64,000 nucleotides of DNA, taken from assembly GCF_900239345.1 (NCBI RefSeq), contig NZ_OESZ01000001.1, positions 186,001 to 250,000 on the forward strand, written 5' to 3'. Under the pieces are notes generated by a model that saw nothing but the letters and a program-made list of their open reading frames with translations, ran no database searches and had not been told where the DNA came from. Positions 47,452 to 56,041 of this stretch are shown here, one piece after another (the stretch's first letter is position 1; every line of letters starts with the position of its first letter). This stretch comes from Tenacibaculum dicentrarchi (GTDB lineage Bacteria; Bacteroidota; Bacteroidia; Flavobacteriales; Flavobacteriaceae). The translations under genes were made by a program, and so were the position numbers.

Positions 47452-47850
47452 TTAATTATTTAATAAGTGCATTCCTAAAACTGTTACAATAAAATAAACT
47501 GCTAACGACATTGCTCCTGGATAATCTTTAGCTAGTCTTTGACCTATCAAAAGAAAAATTAAACAGAGTGCTGAAATTTGAACTCCTAATAATGCTAAAT
47601 TAGCATCATTCATTGTTATCAAATTAAAAATTCCGATAAACATAAAAGCTCCAGCAATTAATTCCATCACTAAAATTACCATCAATAAAAGTGGTACTGA
47701 GTTTTTTAATGGCGAACCTTTAAAATGTTCTTTGATAAAAGCAACATTTCCACTCCAATCAGAAACCTTATCAATACCCGATTGTAAAAAAGTAACAATT
47801 AAAAAAAGTAAAATTAAAATTACTGTTCCATGTTGTTGAATAACTTCCAT
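47452..47850 (-). CDS. DoxX-like four-helix membrane protein
   Basis: A 132-residue inner-membrane protein with four predicted helices (ILILLFLIVTFLQSGIDK, VPLLLMVILVMELIAGAFMF, LALLGVQISALCLIFLLIG, AMSLAVYFIVTVLGMHLL). The FLQSGIDKV segment is typical of DoxX/SURF4-like proteins. DoxX proteins are linked to thiosulfate oxidation or redox homeostasis in some species; nothing nearby supports a specific role here. Confidence 0.8.
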   Translation of the reverse strand: MEVIQQHGTVILILLFLIVTFLQSGIDKVSDWSGNVAFIKEHFKGSPLKNSVPLLLMVILVMELIAGAFMFIGIFNLITMNDANLALLGVQISALCLIFLLIGQRLAKDYPGAMSLAVYFIVTVLGMHLLNN

Positions 47851-47980
47851 ATAATTGATTTTTAAATTATTTTTAAATAAAAAATTAGTAACAAAACTAA
47901 AGAAAAACCTTCTATAAATATCTATTATAAATAGTATCTTTAACCAATACTTAAAATTACTAACTAAAAAAATTAAAACT

Positions 47981-48907
47981 ATGTCTGTTTATTTATATCC
48001 AATTATATTCTTTGGATTAATTATTTTATTAAAATCTTTTTTTACCGTCAAACAACAAACAGCTGCTGTTATTGAACGTTTTGGTAAATTTCACAGTATT
48101 CGTCAATCAGGATTACATTTAAAAATTCCATTAGTTGATAATATTGCAGGAAAATTAAGTTTAAAAATTCAACAATTAGATGTAATTATTGAAACTAAAA
48201 CATTAGATAATGTTTTTGTAAAACTAAAAGTATCGGTTCAATATAAAGTTATAAAAGAAAAAGTATATGATTCATTTTATAAATTAGATTATCCTCACGA
48301 TCAAATAACTTCTTATGTATTTGATGTAGTTCGTGCCGAAGTTCCTAAAATGATTTTAGATGATGTTTTCTTAAAAAAAGATGATATAGCCATTGCTGTA
48401 AAATCAGAATTAAATGAAGCAATGATGACTTACGGATACGATATTATTAAAACATTAGTTACTGATATTGACCCTGATGCACAAGTAAAAGAAGCAATGA
48501 ACCGTATTAATGCTGCTGATAGAGAAAAAACTGCGGCTCAATATGAAGGTGATGCACAACGTATTTTAATTGTTGAAAGAGCTAAAGCAGAAGCAGAAAG
48601 TAAACGTTTACAAGGTAAAGGTATTGCTGATCAGCGTAGAGAAATTGCACGTGGTTTAGAAGAATCTGTCGAAGTTTTAAATAGAGCAGGAATTAACTCA
48701 CAAGAAGCATCGGCATTAATTGTAATTACACAACATTACGATACCTTACAATCTATTGGTGCTGATACAAATAGTAACTTAATTTTACTACCAAATAACC
48801 CAAATGCAGCAAGTTCTATGTTAAATGATATGGTAGCTAGTTTTGCAGCTACAAATCAAATAGGCGAAAGTATGAAGGAAAGTAAGAACCTTAAAAAAGA
48901 CGCATAA
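47981..48907 (+). CDS. SPFH-domain (stomatin/QmcA-like) membrane protein
   Basis: A 308-residue protein with one N-terminal membrane helix ([16 protein letters not shown]) and an SPFH/band-7 domain ([47 protein letters not shown]). An Ala/Glu-rich coiled coil follows ([20 protein letters not shown]). Such proteins form large membrane-attached rings that organise lipid microdomains and can shield proteases such as FtsH. The next gene, a YbjQ-family protein, starts only 4 bp after the stop, so the two are co-translated. Confidence 0.93.
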   Translation: MSVYLYPIIFFGLIILLKSFFTVKQQTAAVIERFGKFHSIRQSGLHLKIPLVDNIAGKLSLKIQQLDVIIETKTLDNVFVKLKVSVQYKVIKEKVYDSFYKLDYPHDQITSYVFDVVRAEVPKMILDDVFLKKDDIAIAVKSELNEAMMTYGYDIIKTLVTDIDPDAQVKEAMNRINAADREKTAAQYEGDAQRILIVERAKAEAESKRLQGKGIADQRREIARGLEESVEVLNRAGINSQEASALIVITQHYDTLQSIGADTNSNLILLPNNPNAASSMLNDMVASFAATNQIGESMKESKNLKKDA

Positions 48908-48911
48908 TATT

Positions 48912-49229
48912 ATGATTATAACTACAACACCTAACATCGAAAATAAGCCAGCTAAAGAGTATTTAGGAATTGTTACTGGTGAAACAATTATTGGAGCAAA
49001 TTTTATTAAAGATTTTTTTGCAGGAATTAGAGATATTGTTGGAGGACGTTCTAGTTCATATGAAAAAGTATTGCGAGAAGCAAAAGATACATCTTTACAA
49101 GAAATGCAAGAAAGAGCTAAATCTTTAGGTGCAGACGCTATTGTTGGTGTCGATTTAGATTATGAAACCGTAGGACCAAATGGCGGAATGCTAATGGTAA
49201 CAGCCTCAGGAACGGCAATTAAATTTTAA
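48912..49229 (+). CDS. YbjQ-family (UPF0145) protein
   Basis: A 105-residue YbjQ-family protein: [20 protein letters not shown], the central [16 protein letters not shown], and the C-terminal [16 protein letters not shown] with a terminal strand. YbjQ proteins form beta-rich pentameric rings and are called heavy-metal-binding, though the function is not settled. Coupling to an SPFH gene by a 4-bp gap suggests that it acts at the membrane with that protein. A terminator follows 31 bp later. Confidence 0.92.
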   Translation: MIITTTPNIENKPAKEYLGIVTGETIIGANFIKDFFAGIRDIVGGRSSSYEKVLREAKDTSLQEMQERAKSLGADAIVGVDLDYETVGPNGGMLMVTASGTAIKF

Positions 49230-49260
49230 AAATCACTTTATATATTAATTCTATAAATGA

Positions 49261-49290
49261 AAAAAACCGAAGTAGATACTTCGGTTTTTT
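49261..49290. terminator. Bidirectional terminator between ybjQ-like and tatA genes
   Basis: Perfect 14-bp arms (AAAAAACCGAAGTA and complement) with a 2-base centre; genes converge here. Confidence 0.9.
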
Positions 49291-49306
49291 TATCTAAAAT
49301 AATTAT

Positions 49307-49522
49307 TTATTTTTTTTCTTCAGAAGACTTTTTAATTTCTTCACTTTTTTCAGCTAATTCTTCTTCCGATTTAGTTGCATCTTTAAATTCTTTGATTCCT
49401 GTACCTAAACCTTTCATTAATTCTGGAATTTTTTTACCTCCAAACATTAACAATGCTAATCCAACTACCAAAGCTATTTGCATTGGTCCAATCATTCCTA
49501 AAAATATACTAAGTGAAATCAT
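49307..49522 (-). CDS. tatA: Sec-independent (Tat) translocase TatA/TatE-family subunit
   Basis: A 71-residue protein with an N-terminal membrane helix (IGPMQIALVVGLALLMFGGK), the FGGKKIPELMKGLGTGIKEFK hinge-amphipathic helix of TatA, and a Glu/Lys-rich tail. TatA assembles the pore for export of folded proteins with twin-arginine signals. tatC is not in the window. An own -7 element lies 20 bp upstream, within the 32 bp that separate it from the GIN-domain gene. Confidence 0.93.
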   Translation of the reverse strand: MISLSIFLGMIGPMQIALVVGLALLMFGGKKIPELMKGLGTGIKEFKDATKSEEELAEKSEEIKKSSEEKK

Positions 49523-49541
49523 TTTATTAAATTTTACATTA

Positions 49542-49549
49542 CAAAGATA
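49542..49549 (-). promoter_or_regulatory. -7 element of tatA promoter
   Basis: Reads TATCTTTG on the minus strand (TAnnTTTG form), 20 bp before the tatA ATG. Confidence 0.5.
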
Positions 49550-49554
49550 CTAAA

Positions 49555-50235
49555 TTAAACTCGCTGTTCAATTACTCCACCGATTACTTTTTTTTGTTTC
49601 AAAATTTCTGGAGTTCCTTTATAAAAAATAGAACCACCAAAAGAAACTTTAGCATCTAATGTTTCACCAGCATTTACTTCAACTTTAGCTCCTGAACCTG
49701 CTCGAACATAATTTAAGTCGGTTACCGTTAAATTATACCCATGATACATACCTCCTAAATTAGCCGTTACATTTTGGTTTTTAGTTAATCCTGAAAGTTT
49801 TATAACAGCTCCCGATGAACTTTTAACCGTTAAATGTTTCACTTTAACAACCATATTAATAAAAGCACCTTCTTGTGCTTTTATTTCAATTGCTGGCTGT
49901 TCCATTATTTTTGCGGTAATTATTGCACCTTCATTTGCGTCAATTACACCTAAATTTGATTGATAATAAAGCGTTACTTTAACTGTACCATCGGCAGTTG
50001 TTTCAGGAAATTTTAACGATAATTTTAACGTATTATTTTTACTTTTAACTGTTACCTTATCTGCTTTTTCTCCTGTAACAACCACTTTATTTTCTGTTGA
50101 TTTTACTAAAAGTACATCAATACCGTTAAATACTTTTACCTCTGTAAATTCACCTATTTTTTTTGTAATCGTTGTTTGAGCAGCTGCTAAAAACGACATC
50201 AAAATCAAACTTAAAAACATTATTTTTTTAATCAT
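49555..50235 (-). CDS. Exported head-GIN-domain (DUF2807) protein
   Basis: A 226-residue secreted protein with a signal peptide (MIKKIMFLSLILMSFLAAAQ). It has the DUF2807 pattern of parallel-beta-type repeats: EFTEVKVFNGIDVLL, then VVKVKHLTVKSSSGAVIKLSG and RAGSGAKVEVNAG near the C terminus, and the final SFGGSIFYKGTPEI. The family occurs widely in Bacteroidota and its biochemical role is not known. It lies 87 bp downstream of rnr on the same strand, with a long inverted repeat between. Confidence 0.88.
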   Translation of the reverse strand: MIKKIMFLSLILMSFLAAAQTTITKKIGEFTEVKVFNGIDVLLVKSTENKVVVTGEKADKVTVKSKNNTLKLSLKFPETTADGTVKVTLYYQSNLGVIDANEGAIITAKIMEQPAIEIKAQEGAFINMVVKVKHLTVKSSSGAVIKLSGLTKNQNVTANLGGMYHGYNLTVTDLNYVRAGSGAKVEVNAGETLDAKVSFGGSIFYKGTPEILKQKKVIGGVIEQRV

Positions 50236-50272
50236 AATTATTGTTAGTTACTTGATACATCCAATAATTGTA

Positions 50273-50312
50273 CCAATACAATAAAGACAAAAACTGTTTT
50301 TTATTGTATTGG
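50273..50312. repeat. Perfect 13-bp inverted repeat between rnr and the GIN-domain gene
   Basis: CCAATACAATAAA and its exact complement are separated by 14 bases. Neither strand shows a run of T after the stem, so it is not a classical terminator. It may be an operator or a mRNA processing hairpin for the GIN-domain gene. Confidence 0.6.
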
Positions 50313-50322
50313 CATCTATAAA

Positions 50323-52539
50323 TTAATGTGATACTAAATGAAAATCTAAATGTTTACGTTCTAAATCTGTATTTTTTACCTTTACAACAACTTTATCTCC
50401 TAATTGAATTATGTTATTAGATGACTGTCCTACAATGGCATATTGTTTTTCATCAAAAGTATAATAATCATCTTTTATATCTCTAATTCTAACCATTCCT
50501 TCGCACTTATTTGCTGTGATTTCTACGTAAATTCCCCATTCTGTAACTCCTGAAATAACACCTTCAAATTCTTCATCTTGATGATCTTTCATGTACTTTA
50601 TTTGCATATATTTTATGCTAGAACGCTCTGCTTTTGCAGCTAATTCTTCCATTTGTGAAGAATGCTTACATTTTACTTCATATTCATCAGCTTTTGGCGA
50701 AGTTCCTCCATCTAAATAATGTTGTAATAAACGGTGTGTCATCACATCAGGATAACGACGAATTGGCGATGTAAAATGCGAATAATAATCAAAAGCCAAA
50801 CCATAATGTCCAATATTTTGAGTTGTATAAGCAGCTTTACTCATCGAACGAATTGCTAAAGTTTCTACCATATTGGCTTCTCCTTTACCCTGAACATCAT
50901 TTAATAATTTATTTAAAGATTGTGATGTTTTTTCTTTAGTTTCGGTATCTATTTTATAACCAAACTTATTAATAATGTTCTGTAAAGAAGCTAATTTATC
51001 AATATTTGGTTCATCATGTGTACGATATATAAAAGTATCTTTTGTTTCTTTTCCTTTAGAAAAACCAATAAATTCGGCTACTTTTCTGTTTGCTAATAAC
51101 ATAAATTCTTCAATAAGTTTATTAGCATCTTTCGATTCTTTAAAGAAAACTCCCACAGGATTTGCTTTTTCATCTAAATCAAACTTTACTTCTACTCTAT
51201 CAAATGAAATTGCGCCTGCTTTCATACGTTTTTTACGTAATTTTTTGGCTAATTCATCTAGTTTTAAAGTAGCTTCAACTATTTCTGGAGCTACTTGATA
51301 ACTTTTATCAATAATTGAAATATCTACAGGCATTTCGTAGGCTTCAATATTTTCTGATAATTTACAGTTTTCTATAATTGATTGTGCTTCTTCGTAAGCA
51401 AAACGCTGGTCGGAATATGTTACTGTTCTACCAAACCATTTGTTAATAATTTGAGCTTTTTCATTCATTTCAAAAACTGCTGAAAAAGTTAATTTTTCTT
51501 CATGCGGACGTAAAGAACAAACTCCGTTACTTAACATTTCTGGTAACATTGGCACTACTCTATCTACTAAATAAACTGATGTTGCTCTATCATAAGCTTC
51601 ATCATCTAAAATAGTTTTTGGTTGTAAATAATGCGAAACATCGGCAATATGAACTCCTATTTCATAATTTCCGTTTTCTAATTTTGTAAATGATAATGCA
51701 TCATCAAAATCTTTAGCATCTTTTGGGTCAATGGTAAAGGTTAAATCTTTACGCATATCTCTTCTTTTTGAAATTTCGTTTTCAGTAATTTCAATAGGTA
51801 AATTTTCGGCTTCTTTTTCTACTTCTTCAGGAAATTCATAAGGCAAACCATATTCTAATAAAATAGAATGTATTTCGGTTTCATGTTCGCCTGGTTTACC
51901 TAAAACTTGTGTAATTTTTCCAAACGGATTTTTAGAATTTTGTGGCCAATCAGTCATTTTTACAACAACTTTTTCACCGTCTTGTGCTCCGTTTAATTTA
52001 TTTTGAGAGATAAATAAATCCACAGGCATTTTTTGATTATCAGGAATTACAAATCCAAAATTTTTGTTCATTTGTAAAATACCTACAAATTCTGTTTTTT
52101 TACGTTCAATTATTTCAACAACTTCAGCTTCTAATTTAGAAGACCTTCTTTTATTATAAACAAAAACTTTAACAGTATCTTGATGTAATCCTTTTCCTAA
52201 ATTTATTGCAGGAATAAAAATATCATTTTCAAAATCATCAGACATAAAATATGCATTTCCTGTTGATGTTACATCTAAAGTTCCAATATGATATTTTCGG
52301 TCGTTATTTATTTGATATTTACCTCTATCAACTTCTTTAATTTTTTTTGTTTCGTGTAATTCTACTAATTTTTTAAGTACTTGGCTTTTTCCATCACCAT
52401 CAGAAATACCAATTTTACTGGCAATCTGTTTGTAATTATATGTTTTTGAAGTGTCTTCTTTTAATATTTTGAAAATCTTTAAAGTTAAGTCTTTAATTAC
52501 TTTTCCCTTTTTTTTATATATTTTTTTCTTTCTAGTCAT
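50323..52539 (-). CDS. rnr: Ribonuclease R
   Basis: A 738-residue 3'-5' exoribonuclease that degrades structured RNA. An N-terminal winged-helix region (TYNKYQIASKIG-like TYNYKQIASKIG) precedes cold-shock OB folds (HIGTLDVTSTGNAYF, FVGILQMNKNFGFVIPD), the RNB catalytic domain with DPKDAKDFDDALSF near residue 275, and a C-terminal S1 domain (EFEGVISGVTEWGIYVEI). The Lys-rich tail of E. coli RNase R is absent; the basic stretch is at the N terminus. It is divergent from rpiB across an unusually long, A/T-rich gap. Confidence 0.96.
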   Translation of the reverse strand: MTRKKKIYKKKGKVIKDLTLKIFKILKEDTSKTYNYKQIASKIGISDGDGKSQVLKKLVELHETKKIKEVDRGKYQINNDRKYHIGTLDVTSTGNAYFMSDDFENDIFIPAINLGKGLHQDTVKVFVYNKRRSSKLEAEVVEIIERKKTEFVGILQMNKNFGFVIPDNQKMPVDLFISQNKLNGAQDGEKVVVKMTDWPQNSKNPFGKITQVLGKPGEHETEIHSILLEYGLPYEFPEEVEKEAENLPIEITENEISKRRDMRKDLTFTIDPKDAKDFDDALSFTKLENGNYEIGVHIADVSHYLQPKTILDDEAYDRATSVYLVDRVVPMLPEMLSNGVCSLRPHEEKLTFSAVFEMNEKAQIINKWFGRTVTYSDQRFAYEEAQSIIENCKLSENIEAYEMPVDISIIDKSYQVAPEIVEATLKLDELAKKLRKKRMKAGAISFDRVEVKFDLDEKANPVGVFFKESKDANKLIEEFMLLANRKVAEFIGFSKGKETKDTFIYRTHDEPNIDKLASLQNIINKFGYKIDTETKEKTSQSLNKLLNDVQGKGEANMVETLAIRSMSKAAYTTQNIGHYGLAFDYYSHFTSPIRRYPDVMTHRLLQHYLDGGTSPKADEYEVKCKHSSQMEELAAKAERSSIKYMQIKYMKDHQDEEFEGVISGVTEWGIYVEITANKCEGMVRIRDIKDDYYTFDEKQYAIVGQSSNNIIQLGDKVVVKVKNTDLERKHLDFHLVSH

Positions 52540-53429
52540 TAATCTTTCGTCTTATTGTTAATTATCACCAAAATACGAATAAATAAACTGTGTATTTTAT
52601 TAAATAACTGTTATCAATTTATTGTTTTGGACTAATTTTTACATTATTTATGATATAATCATATTTTTTAAACTCAATAAAAAATTGAGCAATTTTTATA
52701 CCATAAAAATAGTTAGTTGTTTTGCTTTTCTAGGTCTTACTAGAATTTTCTTACTTAGTAAAAAATATAGCAATTAAATTGCTGTTAATTGAGAAGTAAC
52801 TACACAGTGTTGTAACGCAAATATATATAAATATAGTAACAATCTTAAATTGATTTTAACCAAATTGATTAATAAGAAATAAAAACAATTCATATTCTTT
52901 AATAAGGTTATTAACATTTATTATATTATATATATTTTCTCTTTTAATAAAAAAAAAAAAATAGTTGTTATTATAGTGTGTTAATAAGTAGAATAAGTAT
53001 TTGCTATTATTTTTGTAAATATGACTTATTAAATAATATTAACAGGTTATAATGTATTTAAAAGTTTTTAAATGAGTGCTTTAATAAAGTTATTAACAAT
53101 TGTTGTTAACCGTTAATAACAATTAATTATTAATAACTTTATTAAGTTTCATTGTTAATAAGAGGTTAATTTTATGTTGATAAATGTTTATTAGAATCTG
53201 ATAAAAAAAGTTGTGTATATTAAATATACTTTTGTATCGTAAAAATATTTTAGATAAACAAAAAAAGTTTTAAAAAGATACTCTTACTTATTAACATTCA
53301 GCTGGTATTTATAAATATTTGATTTTTAGACCCTTATCTGTTTTTATTAAAAAAGCATTGTTAATTACTGTTGATAACCCTGAATTACTGTATTTTTGTT
53401 ACACACAACTAAATTAAAATCAACAAATT
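52540..53429. other. 890-bp A/T-rich intergenic region with clustered TGTTRATAA boxes, candidate oriC
   Basis: No gene is visible. Seven exact 9-mers of the form TGTTRATAA or its complement occur within 470 bp: TTATTAACA at 52908, 53090 and 53288; TGTTAATAA at 52979 and 53153; TGTTGATAA at 53175 and 53369. The DnaA box consensus TGTGGATAA differs at one (TGTTGATAA) or two (TGTTAATAA) positions. There is a run of 13 A at 52949-52961 and a long, nearly pure A/T tract around it that could unwind. The flanking genes rnr and rpiB both point away. These are the features expected of a replication origin, but the assignment is an inference. Some boxes may instead bind a regulator of rpiB. Confidence 0.45.
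53371..53398 (+). promoter_or_regulatory. rpiB promoter overlapping a TGTTGATAA box
   Basis: TTG at 53371-53373 and TATTTTTG at 53391-53398 form a -33/-7 pair with normal spacing, 31 bp before the rpiB ATG. The last TGTTGATAA box (53369-53377) covers the -33 element, so a protein bound there would be expected to affect rpiB transcription. Confidence 0.55.
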
Positions 53430-53867
53430 ATGACAATAGCCATTGGAAATGACCATGCTGGTACTGAGTATAAATTTGAAATTATAAAATTTTTAGAAAA
53501 ACAAGGACACAAGGTTATTAATTTTGGAACAAATGATAGTAATAGTATGGATTACCCAGATGCTATTCACCCAACAGCTGAAGCCGTAGAAACTAAGCAG
53601 GCTGAAATGGGAATTATTTTATGCGGAAGTGGTAATGGTGCACAAATGACTGCTAATAAACATCAAGGAGTACGTGCTGCTTTATGTTGGAATAATGAAT
53701 TAGTAGCATTAACTCGTCAACATAATAATGCCAATATTTTAACTATTCCTGCTCGTTTTGTATCATTACAACAAGCTTTAGGTTTTGTAACTATATTTTT
53801 AAATACTGAATTTGAAGGAGGAAGACACGCAAACAGAGTTAATAAAATAGCTTGCGATTGTCTATAA
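53430..53867 (+). CDS. rpiB: Ribose-5-phosphate isomerase B
   Basis: A 145-residue LacAB/RpiB-family isomerase interconverting ribulose 5-phosphate and ribose 5-phosphate in the pentose phosphate pathway. Signatures: IAIGNDHAGTEYKFEI at the start, DYPDAIHPTAEAV near residue 45, and IILCGSGNGAQMTANKH (active-site Cys) near 65. The C-terminal end HANRVNKIACDCL is typical. It is the first gene to the right of the candidate origin. Confidence 0.95.
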   Translation: MTIAIGNDHAGTEYKFEIIKFLEKQGHKVINFGTNDSNSMDYPDAIHPTAEAVETKQAEMGIILCGSGNGAQMTANKHQGVRAALCWNNELVALTRQHNNANILTIPARFVSLQQALGFVTIFLNTEFEGGRHANRVNKIACDCL

Positions 53868-53900
53868 TAGTTTATAATCATTATAAATTAATTTTTTTAA

Positions 53901-54341
53901 ATGAACTTTTTAATCAAAAAATTTACAGAATTAACAATATCAGAACTCTATCAAATATTACAATTACGTTCTGAAATTTTTGTTGTTGAACAAAACTGTG
54001 TATATCAAGATCTTGATAATAAAGACCAACACGCCTTACATGTTTTAGGAATAAAGAAGGATAAAATTATAGCTTATACACGTTTATTTAATAGCGGTGA
54101 ATACTTTGAAACTCCAAGTATTGGTAGGGTACTTGTTAAAAAAAATGAACGTAAACATGGTTACGGTCATTTTTTAATAGAAGCCTCTAAACAAGCGGTT
54201 TACGATAATTATAATTCGAATAAGATTACTATATCAGCTCAAAAATATTTAATAAAATTTTATAAATCTCATGGATTTATAAAAGAAGGAAAAGAGTATT
54301 TAGAAGATGGAATACCACATGTTAAAATGAAAATAGCGTAA
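53901..54341 (+). CDS. GNAT-family acetyltransferase, ElaA-like
   Basis: A 146-residue acetyltransferase of the ElaA type: ELYQILQLRSEIFVVEQNCVY near the start, DLDNKDQHALHVLG, and the acetyl-CoA motif IGRVLVKKNERKHGYGHFLI near residue 75-95. The substrate is not known. It is 33 bp downstream of rpiB and may be co-transcribed with it. Confidence 0.9.
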   Translation: MNFLIKKFTELTISELYQILQLRSEIFVVEQNCVYQDLDNKDQHALHVLGIKKDKIIAYTRLFNSGEYFETPSIGRVLVKKNERKHGYGHFLIEASKQAVYDNYNSNKITISAQKYLIKFYKSHGFIKEGKEYLEDGIPHVKMKIA

Positions 54342-54352
54342 AAAACATATTT

Positions 54353-54399
54353 ATTTCCTGCCGTTTTTAGATGAAAAATTATTTAAAATAGCAGGAAAT
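54353..54399. terminator. Possible terminator between GNAT and N-acetylglucosamine kinase genes
   Basis: ATTTCCTGC pairs with GCAGGAAAT across a 29-base A/T loop, followed by TATTTTTA. The loop is long, so this is less certain than the others. Confidence 0.45.
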
Positions 54400-54404
54400 T
54401 ATTT

Positions 54405-55253
54405 TTAAAACTCTTGATGATATTCGATTAAATTATTAATAGGTTTTTCTATAATATTTGTAATTTCAATATTGTTTTTACTTGCTACATCTTGTAGTAT
54501 ATCTTTAAAATAAAAAGCTATAGAACCTATAAAATAAACGGGTGTTTTTTTATTCTTATTGTATGCTAAAACATGAAAATTAAAGAATTTTTTAAAACCT
54601 TTTTTTACTAATTTTTTTATGTAAGGAGTATCTTTATAAAGGAACATAAATTTAGCAAATGAGGCTAAATATCTATTTTGATTTTCGTTTTGATATAAGT
54701 TTTGTTTTATAAAATCAGGATTCAAATTAAATTCTTTTTCAAAATTATCGGCTATTTCAGTAGGCATTTTTTTGTAGAAAAAATCTCTTAGTAATTTTTT
54801 TCCAAAATAATTTCCACTTGCTTCATCCATAATTGAATAACCTAACGAAGGTGAAATATATTTAAGATTTTTTCCATTAAAATAGCAACTATTTGAGCCT
54901 GTTCCTAAAATACAAACAATGGCTTTTTTATTTTTTGCCGATGCATATACTGCACCTAAAATATCTTCTTTAACAACAATATTTGTGGTTGCTGAAAAAA
55001 AATTATTTAAAACTTCATTTAAAATACTTTTAGCAGTTTCTGTACCACAACCAGCGCCATAAAAATAAATTTTTTTGATAGATTTTCGATATTCTTTTAA
55101 ATCGGTACAGTTTTCAATAATTGTTAATAACTTTTTTTTAGAAATAACATTTGGGTTTAATCCTAATGTTTGTGTACTAAAAACTTCTTTTTTACTCTCA
55201 TTTAAAGCAATCCAATCTACTTTTGTAGAGCCACCATCTGCAATTAATATCAT
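54405..55253 (-). CDS. N-acetylglucosamine kinase-like BadF/BadG-family ATPase
   Basis: A 282-residue sugar kinase of the BadF/BadG/BcrA superfamily. The phosphate-1 motif is LIADGGSTKVDWIA near residue 3, the phosphate-2 region is AIVCILGTGSNSCYF near 105, and the following GYSIMDEASGNYFGKKLLRD is typical of N-acetylglucosamine kinases. It probably phosphorylates an amino sugar recovered from the cell wall or chitin, which is inference. It is the last gene of a four-gene set reading from the aldose epimerase. Confidence 0.88.
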   Translation of the reverse strand: MILIADGGSTKVDWIALNESKKEVFSTQTLGLNPNVISKKKLLTIIENCTDLKEYRKSIKKIYFYGAGCGTETAKSILNEVLNNFFSATTNIVVKEDILGAVYASAKNKKAIVCILGTGSNSCYFNGKNLKYISPSLGYSIMDEASGNYFGKKLLRDFFYKKMPTEIADNFEKEFNLNPDFIKQNLYQNENQNRYLASFAKFMFLYKDTPYIKKLVKKGFKKFFNFHVLAYNKNKKTPVYFIGSIAFYFKDILQDVASKNNIEITNIIEKPINNLIEYHQEF

Positions 55254-55280
55254 TGTGTTTAAAATTTTTGAATAAAAAAA

Positions 55281-55424
55281 TTATTCTTTTCTACCGTTTT
55301 TAAATTCCTTTTTATCATCAGTTTTCTTTGTCATTTTATAAATTAAAAAGCCAAAACCGACTAAAAAATGTAGTATAATAATACTAGCTATTATGTAAAT
55401 AAAAGTATTTGAATTATCTCTCAT
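55281..55424 (-). CDS. Small single-helix membrane protein, 47 residues
   Basis: A 47-codon gene (MRDNSNTFIYIIASIIILHF at the start) with one membrane helix at about residues 9-29 and a charged tail (KMTKKTDDKKEFKNGRKE). It fills the gap between the N-acetylglucosamine kinase gene (27 bp) and rluE (43 bp) on the same strand. No family is known to me, but a membrane helix with a basic, hydrophilic tail is good evidence that it is expressed. Confidence 0.65.
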   Translation of the reverse strand: MRDNSNTFIYIIASIIILHFLVGFGFLIYKMTKKTDDKKEFKNGRKE

Positions 55425-55467
55425 ATTGTAAATTTACATAAAATAAAGTAATAATAGTCATATCAAT

Positions 55468-56034
55468 TTATACTAAAGTATCTGTTTCTTTTACTTCACC
55501 AGATTTCATATTATTTAAATGAATATCACCAATACGAACTCTAATTAAACGCAAAGTAGGAAAACCAACAGCGGCGGTCATTTTACGAACTTGCCTAAAT
55601 TTTCCTTCTGAAATAACAATACTAACCCAGCTTGTAGGACCATGACGTTCGTCTCTAATTTTTTGAGACCTATTAGGAAAATTAGGCGTATCTATTATAG
55701 ATGCTTTTCCGGGTAGCGTGATGTATTTTTTACCATCGAAACCAATTTCTACACCTTTTTTTAATTTTTCAATAGCATCATTAGTTATAAGTCCGTCAAC
55801 TTGTACATAATATTCTTTTTCTACTTTTTTACTACGTACTGCAGCACTTACTTTTCCATCCGTAGTTAAAAATAAAAGTCCTTCGGATGCAAAATCTAAA
55901 CGTCCGATTGCCATTGTTTTTTCAGGGAAATCAAACAATTCGCCTAACATTTTTTTCTTTCTTTTAGTTTCATTTGTAATGAATTGAGAAAGATAACCAT
56001 AAGGTTTATGAATAATAAAATGACGGTGTTCCAT
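55468..56034 (-). CDS. 23S/16S rRNA pseudouridine synthase of the RsuA/RluB/RluE/RluF family
   Basis: A 188-residue pseudouridine synthase lacking an S4 domain, the short form like RluE. The catalytic Asp is in GRLDFASEGLLFLT near residue 45; the opening HFIIHKPYGYLSQF is the conserved KPxG segment; and FRQVRKMTAAVGFPTLRLIR is near the end. The likely target is 23S rRNA (RluE-type), but the exact position cannot be read from the sequence. It starts 7 bp after the epimerase gene. Confidence 0.9.
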   Translation of the reverse strand: MEHRHFIIHKPYGYLSQFITNETKRKKKMLGELFDFPEKTMAIGRLDFASEGLLFLTTDGKVSAAVRSKKVEKEYYVQVDGLITNDAIEKLKKGVEIGFDGKKYITLPGKASIIDTPNFPNRSQKIRDERHGPTSWVSIVISEGKFRQVRKMTAAVGFPTLRLIRVRIGDIHLNNMKSGEVKETDTLV

Positions 56035-56041
56035 ATTAAAT

